A stretch of DNA of 64,000 bases from Bacteroidota bacterium (GTDB lineage: Bacteria; Bacteroidota; Bacteroidia; Sphingobacteriales; Sphingobacteriaceae). Positions 52,653-63,002 of this stretch are shown here, in pieces. Both the position numbers and the translations under genes were made by a program. The stretch lies in the NCBI GenBank assembly GCA_026224775.1, contig JAMFRP010000040.1, positions 44,832 through 108,831 on the forward strand, in the 5' to 3' direction. Below the pieces are notes generated by a model. It was not told the origin of the DNA and made no database searches. It saw only the letters and a list, made by a program, of their open reading frames with translations. How positions within the stretch are numbered: position 1 is the first letter of the stretch; each line of letters opens with the position of its first letter.

Positions 52653-54947
52653 TTATTTATGTCTGCTTCCCATAAAGAATGTGATCTCGCCGCCATTCAT
52701 AATATCAGCATGGGTGATGAAATATCCATCCAATGGTTTTCCATTTAGCAGTATCTTTTGGATATAAACATTTTTAGGGCTTTGATTTTTCACGTTAATG
52801 GTAAACGTTTTGCCATCCTTCAAATTAATCACTGCCCCATCAACAGCCGGGCTGCCGATAGCATACTGATCCGATCCTGGCGCTACCGGGTAAAAACCCA
52901 TCGCGCTGAATATATACCAGGCGCTCATTTGTCCGGTATCATCGTTACCACCTAAACCATCGGGTGTTGGTTTGTACATTTTAGGTAGGATCATGCGTAT
53001 TTTATCCTGTGTTTTCCAGGGTTCATTTGTCCAATCGTACAAATAAGCATCATGATGCGACGGCTCGTTACCATGCACATAGTTTCCGATGATACCATCT
53101 TTGGTGATGTCTTCTGTTTCAGCAAAATATTTATCCGGTAGGTTATAACTGAATAAGCTGTCTTCATAAATAATAAAACGTTTATCTCCGCCCATGGCTT
53201 TTATCAAGCCTTTTGGATCTTGAGGCACATAAAGGGTATAGTTCCAGGCATTGCCTTCAATAAAACCCATTCCTATTGTGGTAAACGGATCGAACTTGGT
53301 TTTTCTCCAGGTGCCATCTGCTTCTTTAGGGTGCATAAAACCCGCTTGCGGATCAAATACATTTTTCCAGTTTTCGGAGTATTTGATAAAACGATCATAC
53401 ACATCCATACGGTTCAACTTTTTAGCCATTTGGGCTATACACCAATCATCATAAGCATATTCTAAGGTTGACGATACCGAGTTATCATCTTTTTCATCGG
53501 GGATATAACCCATATCCATAAATAATCCTGTGCTTTGATAATCGCGATGGGTAGCTGTAGCAATACAAGCATCTAGCGCTTTGTTTGCATCAAAAGGCGC
53601 ATTGCCTTTAACCACAGCATCAGCAATTACCGATACACTGTGGAAACCGCTCATACACCAGTTCTCATTTGCTGAATTGCTCCAAACTGGTAGCATATGC
53701 TCAGGGCTTTGGTCATAATGGGCAAGCATTGATTTTATCATATCCGCATTGCGATCAGGCTCAATAATATTGAACAACGGATGCAGCGCGCGATGCGTAT
53801 CCCACAAACTAAAAGTTGTGTAATTGGTAAAGCCATCCGCTTTATGAATGTTTTGGTCGAGGCCTTTGTATTGCCCGTCCTCATCCATATAAATGGTTGG
53901 ATTGATCATGGCATGATACATCGAGGTATAAAAATTCACTTTATCATCATCACTCGCGTTGATCACAATTTTATGCAGTTCTTTTTCCCATAGCTCCTGC
54001 CCGTCATTCTTCACTTTGTCAAAATCCCAGCCCGGTATCTCGGCCTGCATGTTGTTTAATGCGCCATCCATGCTAACCGGCGATAGTGCCATTTTTATTT
54101 TGATCTTCTCCCCTTCTCCAGTTTTAAAATCGAACCAAAGTTTTAATTGCCTTGCTGCCGTTTCCGGAAAATTTTTCACGTGGTTAAACTTGCCCCAAAA
54201 GCCGCCATAAACCTCATGCTTCGAAAAGTTTTTGTAGCCCATTTGAATGAACGGCTTATTAAACGTCATAGCGAAATAGAGTGTACGGGTACGTGCCCAA
54301 CCGTTGGTTTGGCGATAACCTACAATGGTACTATCGTTAACCATTCGCACATAAGTCCACACATTTTTGTCGGGATAGTTATAGATACCCGCCATCAGGT
54401 CGAGGATAATGTGCGCGTTATCCGATTTTGGGAAGGTGTATTGATGAAAACCAACTCTTGCGCTGGTCGTCACTTCGGCAATAATACCGCTGGCATCCAA
54501 TTTTACTTTGTAATAGTTGGCTTCACTTACCTCATTGGCGTGTGAGTATGCCGAACGATAGCCACTACCCGGTTTATCTGCTGTACCGGGATTTAATTTT
54601 AATTCGCCTACAGTTGGCATCACCAAAAAATCCCCTAAATCTGAGTGCCCCGTACCGCTAAAGTGGGTATGACTAAAGCCTACGATGGTTTTATCTTCAT
54701 ACTGATAACCCGCGCAATATTTATATACATCGGGATTGTAGTGGCCGTTCAGATCATAACTCGGCGTATCCGTTTCCGGACTAAGCTGTACCATCCCAAA
54801 AGGTACAGTCGCGCCTGGGAAAGTATGCCCCATGCGTTCAGTACCGATAATAGGTTTTACGTATTGAACTAAGTCATTATCAGATTTTTTTTGCGCGTTA
54901 GCCATTAAAGCAGCGCAAGCGAAAAGTACGGTCAGTATTTTTTTCAT
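52653..54947 (-). CDS. GH92 family alpha-mannosidase
   Basis: A secreted 764-residue calcium-dependent exo-alpha-mannosidase, usually alpha-1,2-specific and inverting. The signal peptide ends near residue 19 (MANAQ). An N-terminal beta-sandwich (about 30-270, GTERMGHTFPGATVPFGMVQLSP) precedes the (alpha/alpha)6 domain. GH92 blocks visible include YTTFSLWDTHRALHPL, then GNAWNYTLYVPQD, and GNDDTGQMSAWYIFSAMGFYPVAPG in pieces near the C-terminus, which hold the catalytic acidic residues. It acts on fungal mannans or N-glycans. A candidate TATATTTG -7 box is at 54976-54983 on this strand. The AnmK gene lies upstream (81-nt gap). Confidence 0.94.
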   Translation of the reverse strand: MKKILTVLFACAALMANAQKKSDNDLVQYVKPIIGTERMGHTFPGATVPFGMVQLSPETDTPSYDLNGHYNPDVYKYCAGYQYEDKTIVGFSHTHFSGTGHSDLGDFLVMPTVGELKLNPGTADKPGSGYRSAYSHANEVSEANYYKVKLDASGIIAEVTTSARVGFHQYTFPKSDNAHIILDLMAGIYNYPDKNVWTYVRMVNDSTIVGYRQTNGWARTRTLYFAMTFNKPFIQMGYKNFSKHEVYGGFWGKFNHVKNFPETAARQLKLWFDFKTGEGEKIKIKMALSPVSMDGALNNMQAEIPGWDFDKVKNDGQELWEKELHKIVINASDDDKVNFYTSMYHAMINPTIYMDEDGQYKGLDQNIHKADGFTNYTTFSLWDTHRALHPLFNIIEPDRNADMIKSMLAHYDQSPEHMLPVWSNSANENWCMSGFHSVSVIADAVVKGNAPFDANKALDACIATATHRDYQSTGLFMDMGYIPDEKDDNSVSSTLEYAYDDWCIAQMAKKLNRMDVYDRFIKYSENWKNVFDPQAGFMHPKEADGTWRKTKFDPFTTIGMGFIEGNAWNYTLYVPQDPKGLIKAMGGDKRFIIYEDSLFSYNLPDKYFAETEDITKDGIIGNYVHGNEPSHHDAYLYDWTNEPWKTQDKIRMILPKMYKPTPDGLGGNDDTGQMSAWYIFSAMGFYPVAPGSDQYAIGSPAVDGAVINLKDGKTFTINVKNQSPKNVYIQKILLNGKPLDGYFITHADIMNGGEITFFMGSRHK

Positions 54948-54975
54948 TAGGGCAAAGTGGGTGTCAGTTAAAAAA

Positions 54976-54983
54976 CAAATATA
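54976..54983 (-). promoter_or_regulatory. Candidate -7 box (TATATTTG, minus strand) of the GH92 gene
   Basis: The plus strand reads CAAATATA, which is TATATTTG on the coding strand, an exact TAnnTTTG match 29 nt before the GH92 ATG. It suggests GH92 has its own promoter although AnmK lies just upstream. Confidence 0.4.
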
Positions 54984-55028
54984 GAATGAAAACTATATCC
55001 ATTTAGCTTTTGTATTGTAAAAGTGACT

Positions 55029-56222
55029 TTATCCCGGAAAACTAAATTTTCCCATCAAAACTGCAGGATTATTGCCAATTTTTATGGGCTCGCCACATAA
55101 AGACTCATTGCCTAATAGGGCAAACAGGATAGCTTCCTTTGCATCCGGATCAATCCCTAAAGCATCGGTATTTTTAATGGATGCTTGCGACAGATTTTTT
55201 TTTAGTTGTGCTGCGATAAATGGATTCCGGGCACCGCCCCCGCTAAGGAAAACCTGTAAGTTATCTACATTAAAATTAGCTTCAACAAATTGAGCAATTG
55301 ATGTTGCCGTAAGTGTACTTAATGTACTTATTAAATCTTCGGGACTGATAGTTAATGTATCCGATCGCTTTTGCGCATATGCCACAAAATCCAGGTTGAA
55401 TAATTCCGGGCCTGTTGTTTTGGGTGATGATTCTTTAAAAAATGGATTACTCAACAATTCATCAAGAAGAGCCTTGTGTACTTTACCCGAGTAAGCGATT
55501 TTCGAATCCTCATCATAGGGCTTATCAAAATATTTACGGCAAGCCGCGTCAATCAGCGTGTTGCCGGGGCCAATATCAGTACATAAAATATTTTGATAAT
55601 TGCCATCGGCAGCCAGATAGGTTAAATTAGCAATACCACCAATGTTCAGTAATATTCTGTTCTCGCCTGTTTTACTACCTAATATTACATCGCCGTATAA
55701 AGCCAGTGGCGCGCCTTCGCCTCCGGCAGCAATATGTTTTTGCCTGAAATCGCTAATAGTCAGTATTCCGGTTTTTACCGCTATATGGTCGCCATCGCCA
55801 ATTTGCAGGGTAGCATTGGGATAACCTACTTTTTGATGTAATCTTTTTGGCGCGTGGTAAATAGTTTGACCGTGGCTGGCTATAAAGTCAACCTCTTCCG
55901 GTTTTATATTCCAGTTGGCAAGGGCCTGTAAAACTAGTTCTGCATGATAAATTCCGATGTACTCATTCAGCAAAACAACCTTTTCCAGATTAACCGTTTT
56001 TTGGGCGAACACTTGCTGAACATCAGTTTTAAAATCAGCGGGATAGGGTATAGTTACAAAATTTTCCAGCTTAAATTTAGTTTCAAGTCCGTTACCACTA
56101 AACCGGCATAAAGCAATATCCAACCCATCAAGCGACGTACCCGACATTAAGCCGATGCCTATTTTTTCGTCTTTACAAGCAATGTCAGAAAGCTTTTGCA
56201 GGTTGTGGTTAAGCAGTAACAT
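55029..56222 (-). CDS. anmK: Anhydro-N-acetylmuramic acid kinase
   Basis: A cytoplasmic sugar kinase of 397 residues that opens and phosphorylates 1,6-anhydro-MurNAc to MurNAc-6-phosphate in cell-wall recycling. The signature GLMSGTSLDGLDIALCRF is at about residues 23-40. SHGQTIYHAP and NIGGIANLTYL (phosphate-binding region) follow, and GGGARNPFI sits in the C-terminal half. The length is typical (370-400). The gene heads a possible anmK-GH92 leftward unit and is divergent from the DUF5009 membrane protein gene. A MurNAc-6-P etherase gene is not in the window. Confidence 0.95.
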   Translation of the reverse strand: MLLLNHNLQKLSDIACKDEKIGIGLMSGTSLDGLDIALCRFSGNGLETKFKLENFVTIPYPADFKTDVQQVFAQKTVNLEKVVLLNEYIGIYHAELVLQALANWNIKPEEVDFIASHGQTIYHAPKRLHQKVGYPNATLQIGDGDHIAVKTGILTISDFRQKHIAAGGEGAPLALYGDVILGSKTGENRILLNIGGIANLTYLAADGNYQNILCTDIGPGNTLIDAACRKYFDKPYDEDSKIAYSGKVHKALLDELLSNPFFKESSPKTTGPELFNLDFVAYAQKRSDTLTISPEDLISTLSTLTATSIAQFVEANFNVDNLQVFLSGGGARNPFIAAQLKKNLSQASIKNTDALGIDPDAKEAILFALLGNESLCGEPIKIGNNPAVLMGKFSFPG

Positions 56223-56344
56223 AGGCCTAAATTAGCTTAACTATTAGATTTTCTGCCACTATCGGCGTATTTTTTTTGTAATAACATGCCATAAGTTTAT
56301 TAATAATTATAAATTTAATCGCTTTATAAATTTAAACTATTATA

Positions 56345-57616
56345 ATGGAACCTGAAGTTAAAACCAAACAGCCGCGTTTACTCTCGCTCGACGTATTTAG
56401 GGGAGCCGCAATGGCGGCAATGGTTTTAGTAAATGATCCGGGAGATTGGGGACATATCTATCCACCGCTGGAACATTCCAAATGGAACGGCTGCACACCA
56501 ACCGACCTTATCTTCCCATTCTTTTTATTTATGGTGGGAGTGTCCATCGTTTATGCTATGGAAAGCAAAAAAGCGCTTGTAGAAAATCATGGACAAATTA
56601 TCCTGCATGCTTTCAGGCGTATGGTAACACTTATTTTTATTACGCTGCTAGTACAGCTTTTTTACCATCCGTTTCCCGGTACTATTCAATGTATTGGCAT
56701 AATAGTGCTCATCGGGCTGGTATTGTATGTTAATACCACTCAAAAAACTTTAATATGGGGGTTAACCTTAGTTGTAATAAGTGTATTGGCGTGGTTATTC
56801 TATCATACACAGGTTGTAACACTGCGCCTTCCGGGTGTATTGCAACGGATAGCTATAGTTTACTTTATTGGCACTTTGCTTTATTTAAAAGCATCAGCCA
56901 AAACCATAAAATGGGTATTTATTGGCTCATTGGTGGGTTACTGGATAATTATGTGCTTTATACCTGTTCCGGGAATTGGTTACGCTAACCTTAACCCTGA
57001 AACAAATATGGGAGCACTTATAGATAGGCTTGTATTTACCACCAACCACCTGTGGAACGAGGCACATACCTGGGACCCTGAAGGGTTACTAGGCACATTA
57101 CCCTCATTAGGTACCGGTTTGTTTGGGATGATGGTGGGCAGCTGGCTAAAACGTAAAGATCGTGATGATACAACCAAAGTTACCTGGATGTTTATTTATG
57201 GCCTTTTAGCCGTTACCGCTTCGCTGATATGGGATTTGTTTTTCCCGATTAACAAATCATTATGGACAAGCTCTTTTGTACTGTATACAGGCGGTTTAGC
57301 TACCATGACATTGGCTACACTATACTGGCTGATAGATGTACAGGGTTATAAAAAATACACTTCGTTTTTTGTGGCCTTTGGCATTAATGCCATAACAGCT
57401 TATATCTTGTCTGACATAGTACCGGGTACTATCGCTTTGATAAAGATAAATTCCGGCGGAAAAAGCATAGATGCTTACAGTTATATTTATCAAACAGTAT
57501 TTGTACCGCACTTTACCCCGGTTAATGCTTCTTTAGCTGGCGCGATAGCCTTCACATTGCTTATATACCTAATGGTTTGGGTATTATATAAGCGTAAAAT
57601 AATTATAAAAGTGTAA
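56345..57616 (+). CDS. DUF5009/HGSNAT-like membrane acyltransferase family protein
   Basis: A 423-residue integral membrane protein with about ten hydrophobic helices. The N-terminal RLLSLDVFRGAAMAAMVLVN and DLIFPFFLFMVGVSI stretches are diagnostic for the DUF5009/DUF1624 family, related to human heparan-alpha-glucosaminide N-acetyltransferase and bacterial NagX. The likely job is transmembrane acetylation of amino sugars or handling of GlcNAc/MurNAc derivatives at the inner membrane. Its divergence from anmK fits amino-sugar metabolism; activity in bacteria is not established. Confidence 0.88.
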   Translation: MEPEVKTKQPRLLSLDVFRGAAMAAMVLVNDPGDWGHIYPPLEHSKWNGCTPTDLIFPFFLFMVGVSIVYAMESKKALVENHGQIILHAFRRMVTLIFITLLVQLFYHPFPGTIQCIGIIVLIGLVLYVNTTQKTLIWGLTLVVISVLAWLFYHTQVVTLRLPGVLQRIAIVYFIGTLLYLKASAKTIKWVFIGSLVGYWIIMCFIPVPGIGYANLNPETNMGALIDRLVFTTNHLWNEAHTWDPEGLLGTLPSLGTGLFGMMVGSWLKRKDRDDTTKVTWMFIYGLLAVTASLIWDLFFPINKSLWTSSFVLYTGGLATMTLATLYWLIDVQGYKKYTSFFVAFGINAITAYILSDIVPGTIALIKINSGGKSIDAYSYIYQTVFVPHFTPVNASLAGAIAFTLLIYLMVWVLYKRKIIIKV

Positions 57617-57717
57617 GCTTGCATAAGCTTAATATGTGCATTTTAAAACCTTATACTTTGAAACTAAAAAATACGTTTTGCATTTTAGCACTAAATATAT
57701 TCCTATAATTTAAACTA

Positions 57718-60573
57718 ATGAATTTTAACAAGAACATCTCCGTAGCGGCTTTGGCTTTGCTGATGGCTTCGGGCGGAGCATTTGCCCAGGTAAAGAAAAA
57801 GCCTCTTGCTCATAAACCAATTCCGTCTGCATCAACAAATGATGTCGACCTTTTGCCTGTCGATCATAATGTTATCATCGGTAAATTGCCAAACGGCTTA
57901 ACCTATTACATCCGTGCTAATGCCGAACCTAAAAACAGAGCCCAATTATATTTAGTTAACAAAGTAGGCTCTGTTTTAGAAACCGATGCACAGCAGGGCC
58001 TGGCTCACTTTACCGAGCATATGTCATTTGATGGCACACGCGATTTCCCAAAGAACCAATTGGTTGATTATCTGCAAAAATCAGGTGTTAAATTTGGCGC
58101 GGATTTAAACGCTGCTACAACATTCGATGAAACAGTTTATGAACTGCCATTACCAACAGATAGCACAGCAGTATTTGAAAAAGGCTTTAACATATTAGCC
58201 AACTGGGCAGGATACGATACGTTTGACCCAGCCGAATTAGACAGAGAGCGTGGTGTTGTTTTGGAAGAAGCACGCCAGCGTGGCAAAAATGCACAAGAAC
58301 GCCTGCAGCAGCAAATTTACCCGGTGATATTCAACAATTCAAGGTATGCTACCCGTTTGCCAATTGGCAAAGAAGAAATTATAAAAACGGTAAGCGCTGA
58401 TGCTATCAGGGACTTCTATCATGACTGGTATCGCCCAGACTTACAGGCGGTAATAGTTGTTGGCGACTTTGACCCGAAACGGGTAGAGGAACTGATCAAA
58501 CAAAACTTTTCAGCGCTTAAAAATCCACCTGTTGAAAAACCAAGGATCATATATAATGATCCGCCAAGCCCCGGAACCAGCATTGTTGTAGCAACCGACA
58601 AAGAATTCCCCTATACTTTGGCTGAGATAATAGTTAAACATCCCGAAACTGTTGTTAAAACCGGTTCACAATATTTACAAAGTGTTAGGGTGGCCTTATT
58701 TAACCAAATGCTAAATTCCCGCATAGGCGAACTTAGCCAAAAACGTAATCCGCCTTTCTTATATGGGCAGGCATCTTATGGCCCATTTTTGGGCAGGCAG
58801 GATGCTTTTATAACGGTTGCGGTATCCAAGTCGGATACGGATCTGGAAACCGCTGTTAAAGCAGTAGCAACAGAAACTGAGCGTGCCCGCAGATTCGGCT
58901 TTACAGCAACTGAGCTGGAGCGTGCCAAACAAAATGCCCTGCAGCAATTGCAAAACGAATATAAAGAAAGAGGTAAAACTGCATCATCAGATTACGTTCA
59001 GGAGTATGAGCAACACTTTTTAAAGGGTGATGCCATACCTGGGATTGATTTTGAATACAATTTTTATGTAAGCAACATTGGCAAAATCACCCTTGCCGAA
59101 ATGAACGCGATGGCGGGTAAGTTTATCAGTGACCAAAATAGAGTGATTGTAATTGAAGGCCCTGATAAAGAAAAAACCACCCTGCCTAACCAGGCAACTA
59201 TACTTAGTTGGTTAAGCGCCGCCGGCAATAATTTAACTCCCTATGTTGATAATGTTAGCACCAAGCCCCTACTAGACAAAATGCCGATACCAAGCGCGAC
59301 TGTTAGGGCCATAAGTGACGACTCAATTTCTACAGCAACGCTTACCTTAAGTAACGGCGTAAAAATCATATTAAAGCCAACCGACTTTAAAAACGACCAG
59401 ATACTGATAAGCGGTTACGCTTTTGGTGGTACATCATTGGCAAGCGATGATGACTTTACTTCAGCAAACCTGGCAGGTGATATTATTGGCAGCAGCGGTG
59501 TAGGTAATTTCAACCAAATACAGTTGGGAAAGATGCTGGCAGGTAAAAATGTTAGCTTGACGCCTTATATCAGCGAAAGTGCACAAGGAATAAACGGAAG
59601 TTCATCTCCGCAGGATTTCGAAACTGCCTTGCAATTGCTTTACCTGTATTTCACTCAGCCACGCAAAGATCCGGACATTTGGCAATCAACAATTACCCAG
59701 GCAAATGCATTTCTAAATAATCGTAATCTCGACCCCAATAATGTTTACAGGGATACCGTTGCTGCTGTTTTAAGCAACTACAATTTCCGCGGCATGACGA
59801 CTACCCCAGGCAGACTAAATGCAGCCACCCTTGATAAAGCTTATAGCTTTTACAAAGACAGGTTTGCTGATGCAAGCGGGTTCACCTTTACTTTCGTAGG
59901 TAATTTTGATATCGGTAATATTAAGCCCTTATTGGAAACCTATTTGGGCGGGTTACCATCAACCAATAGTAAGGAAACTTATAAGAATTTAAACATTCAC
60001 CCACCTGCGGGGCAAATAACCAAAACTGTTTATAAAGGCATTGGCGACAAAGCCACCGTAGAATTGGTATTTAGTGGCAATTATGATTATAACGATCTCA
60101 ACAACGTGCAAATGGATGCGCTTGAGGCAATAATACAACTTAAGCTGATTGATCGCCTGCGCCAGGAAGAAAGCGGTGTTTATTCGCCGGGAGTTAGGGC
60201 CAGTTACGTAAAAATACCTGACGGCCGTTATAGCTTTATGATATACTTTACCTGCGCCCCTGCAAATGTTGACAAGTTGATTGCCGCAACCCTTGACGAG
60301 ATCAATAAAATTAAACAAAACGGCGCCCAGCAAACAGACATACAGAAGTTTACATCTGAGGATACGCGCTCAACCGAGGTACAGATAAGACAGAATGTTT
60401 TTTGGGCAGGATATTTGGCGAGTGGCAGTCAAACCCAGGCTAATCCGCATCGTATTATAAATTATATTAAAAATTTAAATACAGTAACCGTACAAGGCAC
60501 TAAGGATGCAGCTAACAAATACTTAAGCGGTAATAACTTTATAAAATTCATATTACTACCTGAGAAAAAATAA
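57718..60573 (+). CDS. M16 family zinc peptidase (PqqL/insulinase-like)
   Basis: An exported 951-residue protein with two M16 halves. The signal peptide ends about residue 24 (AFAQ). The inverted zinc motif HxxEH is His97-Glu100-His101 in LAHFTEHMSFDG, with the third Glu in RGVVLEEARQ near residue 180, so the N-terminal half is active. The C-terminal half (about 520-950) is the non-catalytic partner domain. Family members degrade peptides in the periplasm (PqqL-like). It is monocistronic, convergent with the serine hydrolase gene through a shared terminator. Confidence 0.94.
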   Translation: MNFNKNISVAALALLMASGGAFAQVKKKPLAHKPIPSASTNDVDLLPVDHNVIIGKLPNGLTYYIRANAEPKNRAQLYLVNKVGSVLETDAQQGLAHFTEHMSFDGTRDFPKNQLVDYLQKSGVKFGADLNAATTFDETVYELPLPTDSTAVFEKGFNILANWAGYDTFDPAELDRERGVVLEEARQRGKNAQERLQQQIYPVIFNNSRYATRLPIGKEEIIKTVSADAIRDFYHDWYRPDLQAVIVVGDFDPKRVEELIKQNFSALKNPPVEKPRIIYNDPPSPGTSIVVATDKEFPYTLAEIIVKHPETVVKTGSQYLQSVRVALFNQMLNSRIGELSQKRNPPFLYGQASYGPFLGRQDAFITVAVSKSDTDLETAVKAVATETERARRFGFTATELERAKQNALQQLQNEYKERGKTASSDYVQEYEQHFLKGDAIPGIDFEYNFYVSNIGKITLAEMNAMAGKFISDQNRVIVIEGPDKEKTTLPNQATILSWLSAAGNNLTPYVDNVSTKPLLDKMPIPSATVRAISDDSISTATLTLSNGVKIILKPTDFKNDQILISGYAFGGTSLASDDDFTSANLAGDIIGSSGVGNFNQIQLGKMLAGKNVSLTPYISESAQGINGSSSPQDFETALQLLYLYFTQPRKDPDIWQSTITQANAFLNNRNLDPNNVYRDTVAAVLSNYNFRGMTTTPGRLNAATLDKAYSFYKDRFADASGFTFTFVGNFDIGNIKPLLETYLGGLPSTNSKETYKNLNIHPPAGQITKTVYKGIGDKATVELVFSGNYDYNDLNNVQMDALEAIIQLKLIDRLRQEESGVYSPGVRASYVKIPDGRYSFMIYFTCAPANVDKLIAATLDEINKIKQNGAQQTDIQKFTSEDTRSTEVQIRQNVFWAGYLASGSQTQANPHRIINYIKNLNTVTVQGTKDAANKYLSGNNFIKFILLPEKK

Positions 60574-60590
60574 GCGCATTTTTATACGAC

Positions 60591-60627
60591 AAAAAGCGTC
60601 TTTGTAATACTTACAAAGACGCTTTTT
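60591..60627. terminator. Bidirectional intrinsic terminator between M16 and serine hydrolase genes
   Basis: Perfect 17-bp arms at 60591-60607 and 60611-60627 around a TAC loop, with A-runs on the left and T-runs on the right, serve both convergent genes (core AAGCGTCTTTGTAA). Confidence 0.92.
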
Positions 60628-60632
60628 TTATG

Positions 60633-62282
60633 CTAATTAATTTTATTGAAACTTATATCACGAGCATCACTCGTTGAAAGTTCACAACCTACAACTTTAT
60701 TTTTGAGGTCTCTTTTAAAAAGAATATTTATCCGTAAAGGATTAAGATCAGCATCTGATTTAACATTAAATTCAAAATCCTGGTTATATGTGGGTAATAA
60801 GTTTATATCTTTAATATTGTCCTTTTCTATCATCAGTTTACCATCTTTTAATACAACGGCGAAATTACTTTCAGTTTCTGATGAATAGTAATTACCGATA
60901 AAAGCCTGTAAATATTGGGTGGTTGTTTCACTGTTCTTTTCTTTGGTAAATAGCAAGTCCCTTTTATCTTCAGTATGTAAAACAAAACCTCCCGAGTTAT
61001 TAAATCTCAGCAATGACGATCTATAACTAAACGATGAATCATTTATCGGTCTCAATGCGGTATCATTAAAATAAAGTGTGTCCTTATTTAATACAATTTC
61101 CCCACTCTGGTTTGTTTTGGTGTATCGATACCATCCCAAAAGTTCTTTAGCTTTTTCCAATTTCAGATGTGATGACTTTCCGGTTTCAACGTCCGTATTG
61201 GCTGGTATACTTTTAATAAAAATATTTTCAATTTGTTCTATTTCATCAAACAATCCGGATTTAAATTCGGTAGTATTACTAAGCCACGCTATCGATAAAT
61301 GTAAAGCCGGAAAGCTTTCAACAATACCCACATAACCGGCAGTTTGCCCATCATGATAAATTTCTTTTACACCATTTAGTTTATCAATAAATAAGCCAGC
61401 TGCATAATGTGTTTCTGCCCCACCTATTACTGGTTCAATGGTTAATTGTTGTTCCAATAAGCCTGGGTTTCCCAATTTATTATTCAGGTAAAAATCATTC
61501 CATTTCAATAAATCTTCTGTTGTAGTTAATAAACCGCCAGGGCCATAAACGTTTTCATTGGGCATGTTTATGGTATAAATGCCATCATTTTTTGAGTAGG
61601 CTATAGCCCTGTTTGACACCACTTTTTTATAACTATCACGCCACAGGGTATGTGTCATCCCGGCAGGGTTAAATATATATTTTCGGGTAAAAGCAGGCAG
61701 CGTCATTCCGCTTACCTTTTCAACTATCATCGTCAACAATACGTAATTGGAATTGCTGTATATAAATTCCGTTCCGGGTATGTTATTTAACTTCTTTTGC
61801 CTGCAAAGCATCTTTAACACATCTTCGTTAGCGTACGCTTTAGTGGTTCTGGGCCATCCGGTTATCGCGGCTAAGTCGCTCCATTCGCGCAAGCCGCTAG
61901 TATGATGTAAAAGATTTTCCAATCTAATAACCGAACCGTAATTGGGTAATTGAGGAAAATACTTTCTTACATCATCGTTTAATGATAATTTACCCTGCTG
62001 AACTAACAATAAAATTGATGCCGCGGTGAATTGTTTAGATATAGAACCCGCTTCGCTTACCGTTACGGTTGTATATGGCACATGATGATCAAGATCAGCG
62101 AATCCCCAGGCTTTTGAAAAAATCAATTTCCCGTTTTGGCTGATGGATAATTGTCCGCCCGGATTTTCGGATTGATAACGATGGAATAGATTATTTATAC
62201 GAGTTACGGTGTCACTTAAATTTTGTGCACAGGCAGGAAAATAAATTGCGACTAAGAGAATAAATAATAGCAGTCTTTTCAT
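60633..62282 (-). CDS. Serine hydrolase, beta-lactamase/class C PBP family
   Basis: An exported 549-residue protein with a signal peptide ending near residue 20 (PACAQ). The serine hydrolase fold (about 25-370) has the SxxK tetrad Ser80-Lys83 in SISKQF and the tyrosine motif YSN in FIYSNSNYVLL; a His-Asp-Gly-type third motif is suggested by YHDGQTAGY. The C-terminal 180 residues are a beta-barrel-like lipocalin-style domain. Such proteins are D-aminopeptidases, esterases or PBP-related; a true beta-lactamase is unlikely given the length and tail. No operon partner. Confidence 0.88.
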   Translation of the reverse strand: MKRLLLFILLVAIYFPACAQNLSDTVTRINNLFHRYQSENPGGQLSISQNGKLIFSKAWGFADLDHHVPYTTVTVSEAGSISKQFTAASILLLVQQGKLSLNDDVRKYFPQLPNYGSVIRLENLLHHTSGLREWSDLAAITGWPRTTKAYANEDVLKMLCRQKKLNNIPGTEFIYSNSNYVLLTMIVEKVSGMTLPAFTRKYIFNPAGMTHTLWRDSYKKVVSNRAIAYSKNDGIYTINMPNENVYGPGGLLTTTEDLLKWNDFYLNNKLGNPGLLEQQLTIEPVIGGAETHYAAGLFIDKLNGVKEIYHDGQTAGYVGIVESFPALHLSIAWLSNTTEFKSGLFDEIEQIENIFIKSIPANTDVETGKSSHLKLEKAKELLGWYRYTKTNQSGEIVLNKDTLYFNDTALRPINDSSFSYRSSLLRFNNSGGFVLHTEDKRDLLFTKEKNSETTTQYLQAFIGNYYSSETESNFAVVLKDGKLMIEKDNIKDINLLPTYNQDFEFNVKSDADLNPLRINILFKRDLKNKVVGCELSTSDARDISFNKIN

Positions 62283-62354
62283 TGCTTAAATATGATGTTT
62301 TATCATAATACAAGCTATATGCTAATTCATTTATTAACAATTAATAACACTCTA

Positions 62355-62945
62355 TTATTTATGAATATCTAAATGCGCAGCTGAACTATCACCGGGAGCG
62401 TGTATATATACCGCCAAACATTTACCAGTTGAGTCAACCTCAAACCCTATACCTTCCTGATAATTATCATACAACCAAAGTTTTTTATTGCCGGGAGCAG
62501 GATGCTTTTCCAGCTTATATAATTTCATCACATCTTTAATTTCCGAACCTGCTCCACCATAATCGGCAGTTTTAAAGCTGGGCGATGTTTCGCGTATTTC
62601 TTTTATATAGTTTACCTTTTCATCCGCGGCACCCATATTACGGTGGGCATAAATACTGGTTTTATGTACGTTTTTACCCTTTTTATCAAACCAGGCCATA
62701 AATGACGCCCCCATTGCAGCATCACTCCAATTGGGTTTGCCTAATTTTGCCACCACGCTATCGGCGTTTTCATTAATATAAATATTGCCTATCCGCTTAC
62801 CCGGCACTATCAGTTTGGCAGGTGCAATGGTTTTTAAAGGGGTATCCACAGCATGTATACTATCGGCTAAACTTTTGTGTGTCGACAAGGAGTCGCAACC
62901 AAGTATCAATACGGCAATGGCTGGGATAATGAGGTATTTAAACAT
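62355..62945 (-). CDS. Uncharacterised lipoprotein
   Basis: A 196-residue predicted lipoprotein with lipobox Cys at residue 17 (VLILGCDS). The mature part starts with a low-complexity linker, then a compact beta-rich domain (KRIGNIYINENADSVVAKLGKPNWSD) that recalls the repeat of SmpA/BamE-like folds (a short helix-strand unit with LGKP). No known family could be assigned. It is the start of its own transcript, 72 nt upstream of the serine hydrolase gene on the same strand. Confidence 0.7.
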   Translation of the reverse strand: MFKYLIIPAIAVLILGCDSLSTHKSLADSIHAVDTPLKTIAPAKLIVPGKRIGNIYINENADSVVAKLGKPNWSDAAMGASFMAWFDKKGKNVHKTSIYAHRNMGAADEKVNYIKEIRETSPSFKTADYGGAGSEIKDVMKLYKLEKHPAPGNKKLWLYDNYQEGIGFEVDSTGKCLAVYIHAPGDSSAAHLDIHK

Positions 62946-63002
62946 GACTATATTAAATATTTTATACTATAACTAAATCTATTCAATTTTGTTACTTGCA
63001 AT

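Noticed and set aside
60633..62282. Beta-lactamase resistance gene
   Set aside because: Only the general SxxK serine hydrolase fold is shared; the long extra C-terminal domain and context do not fit a resistance enzyme.
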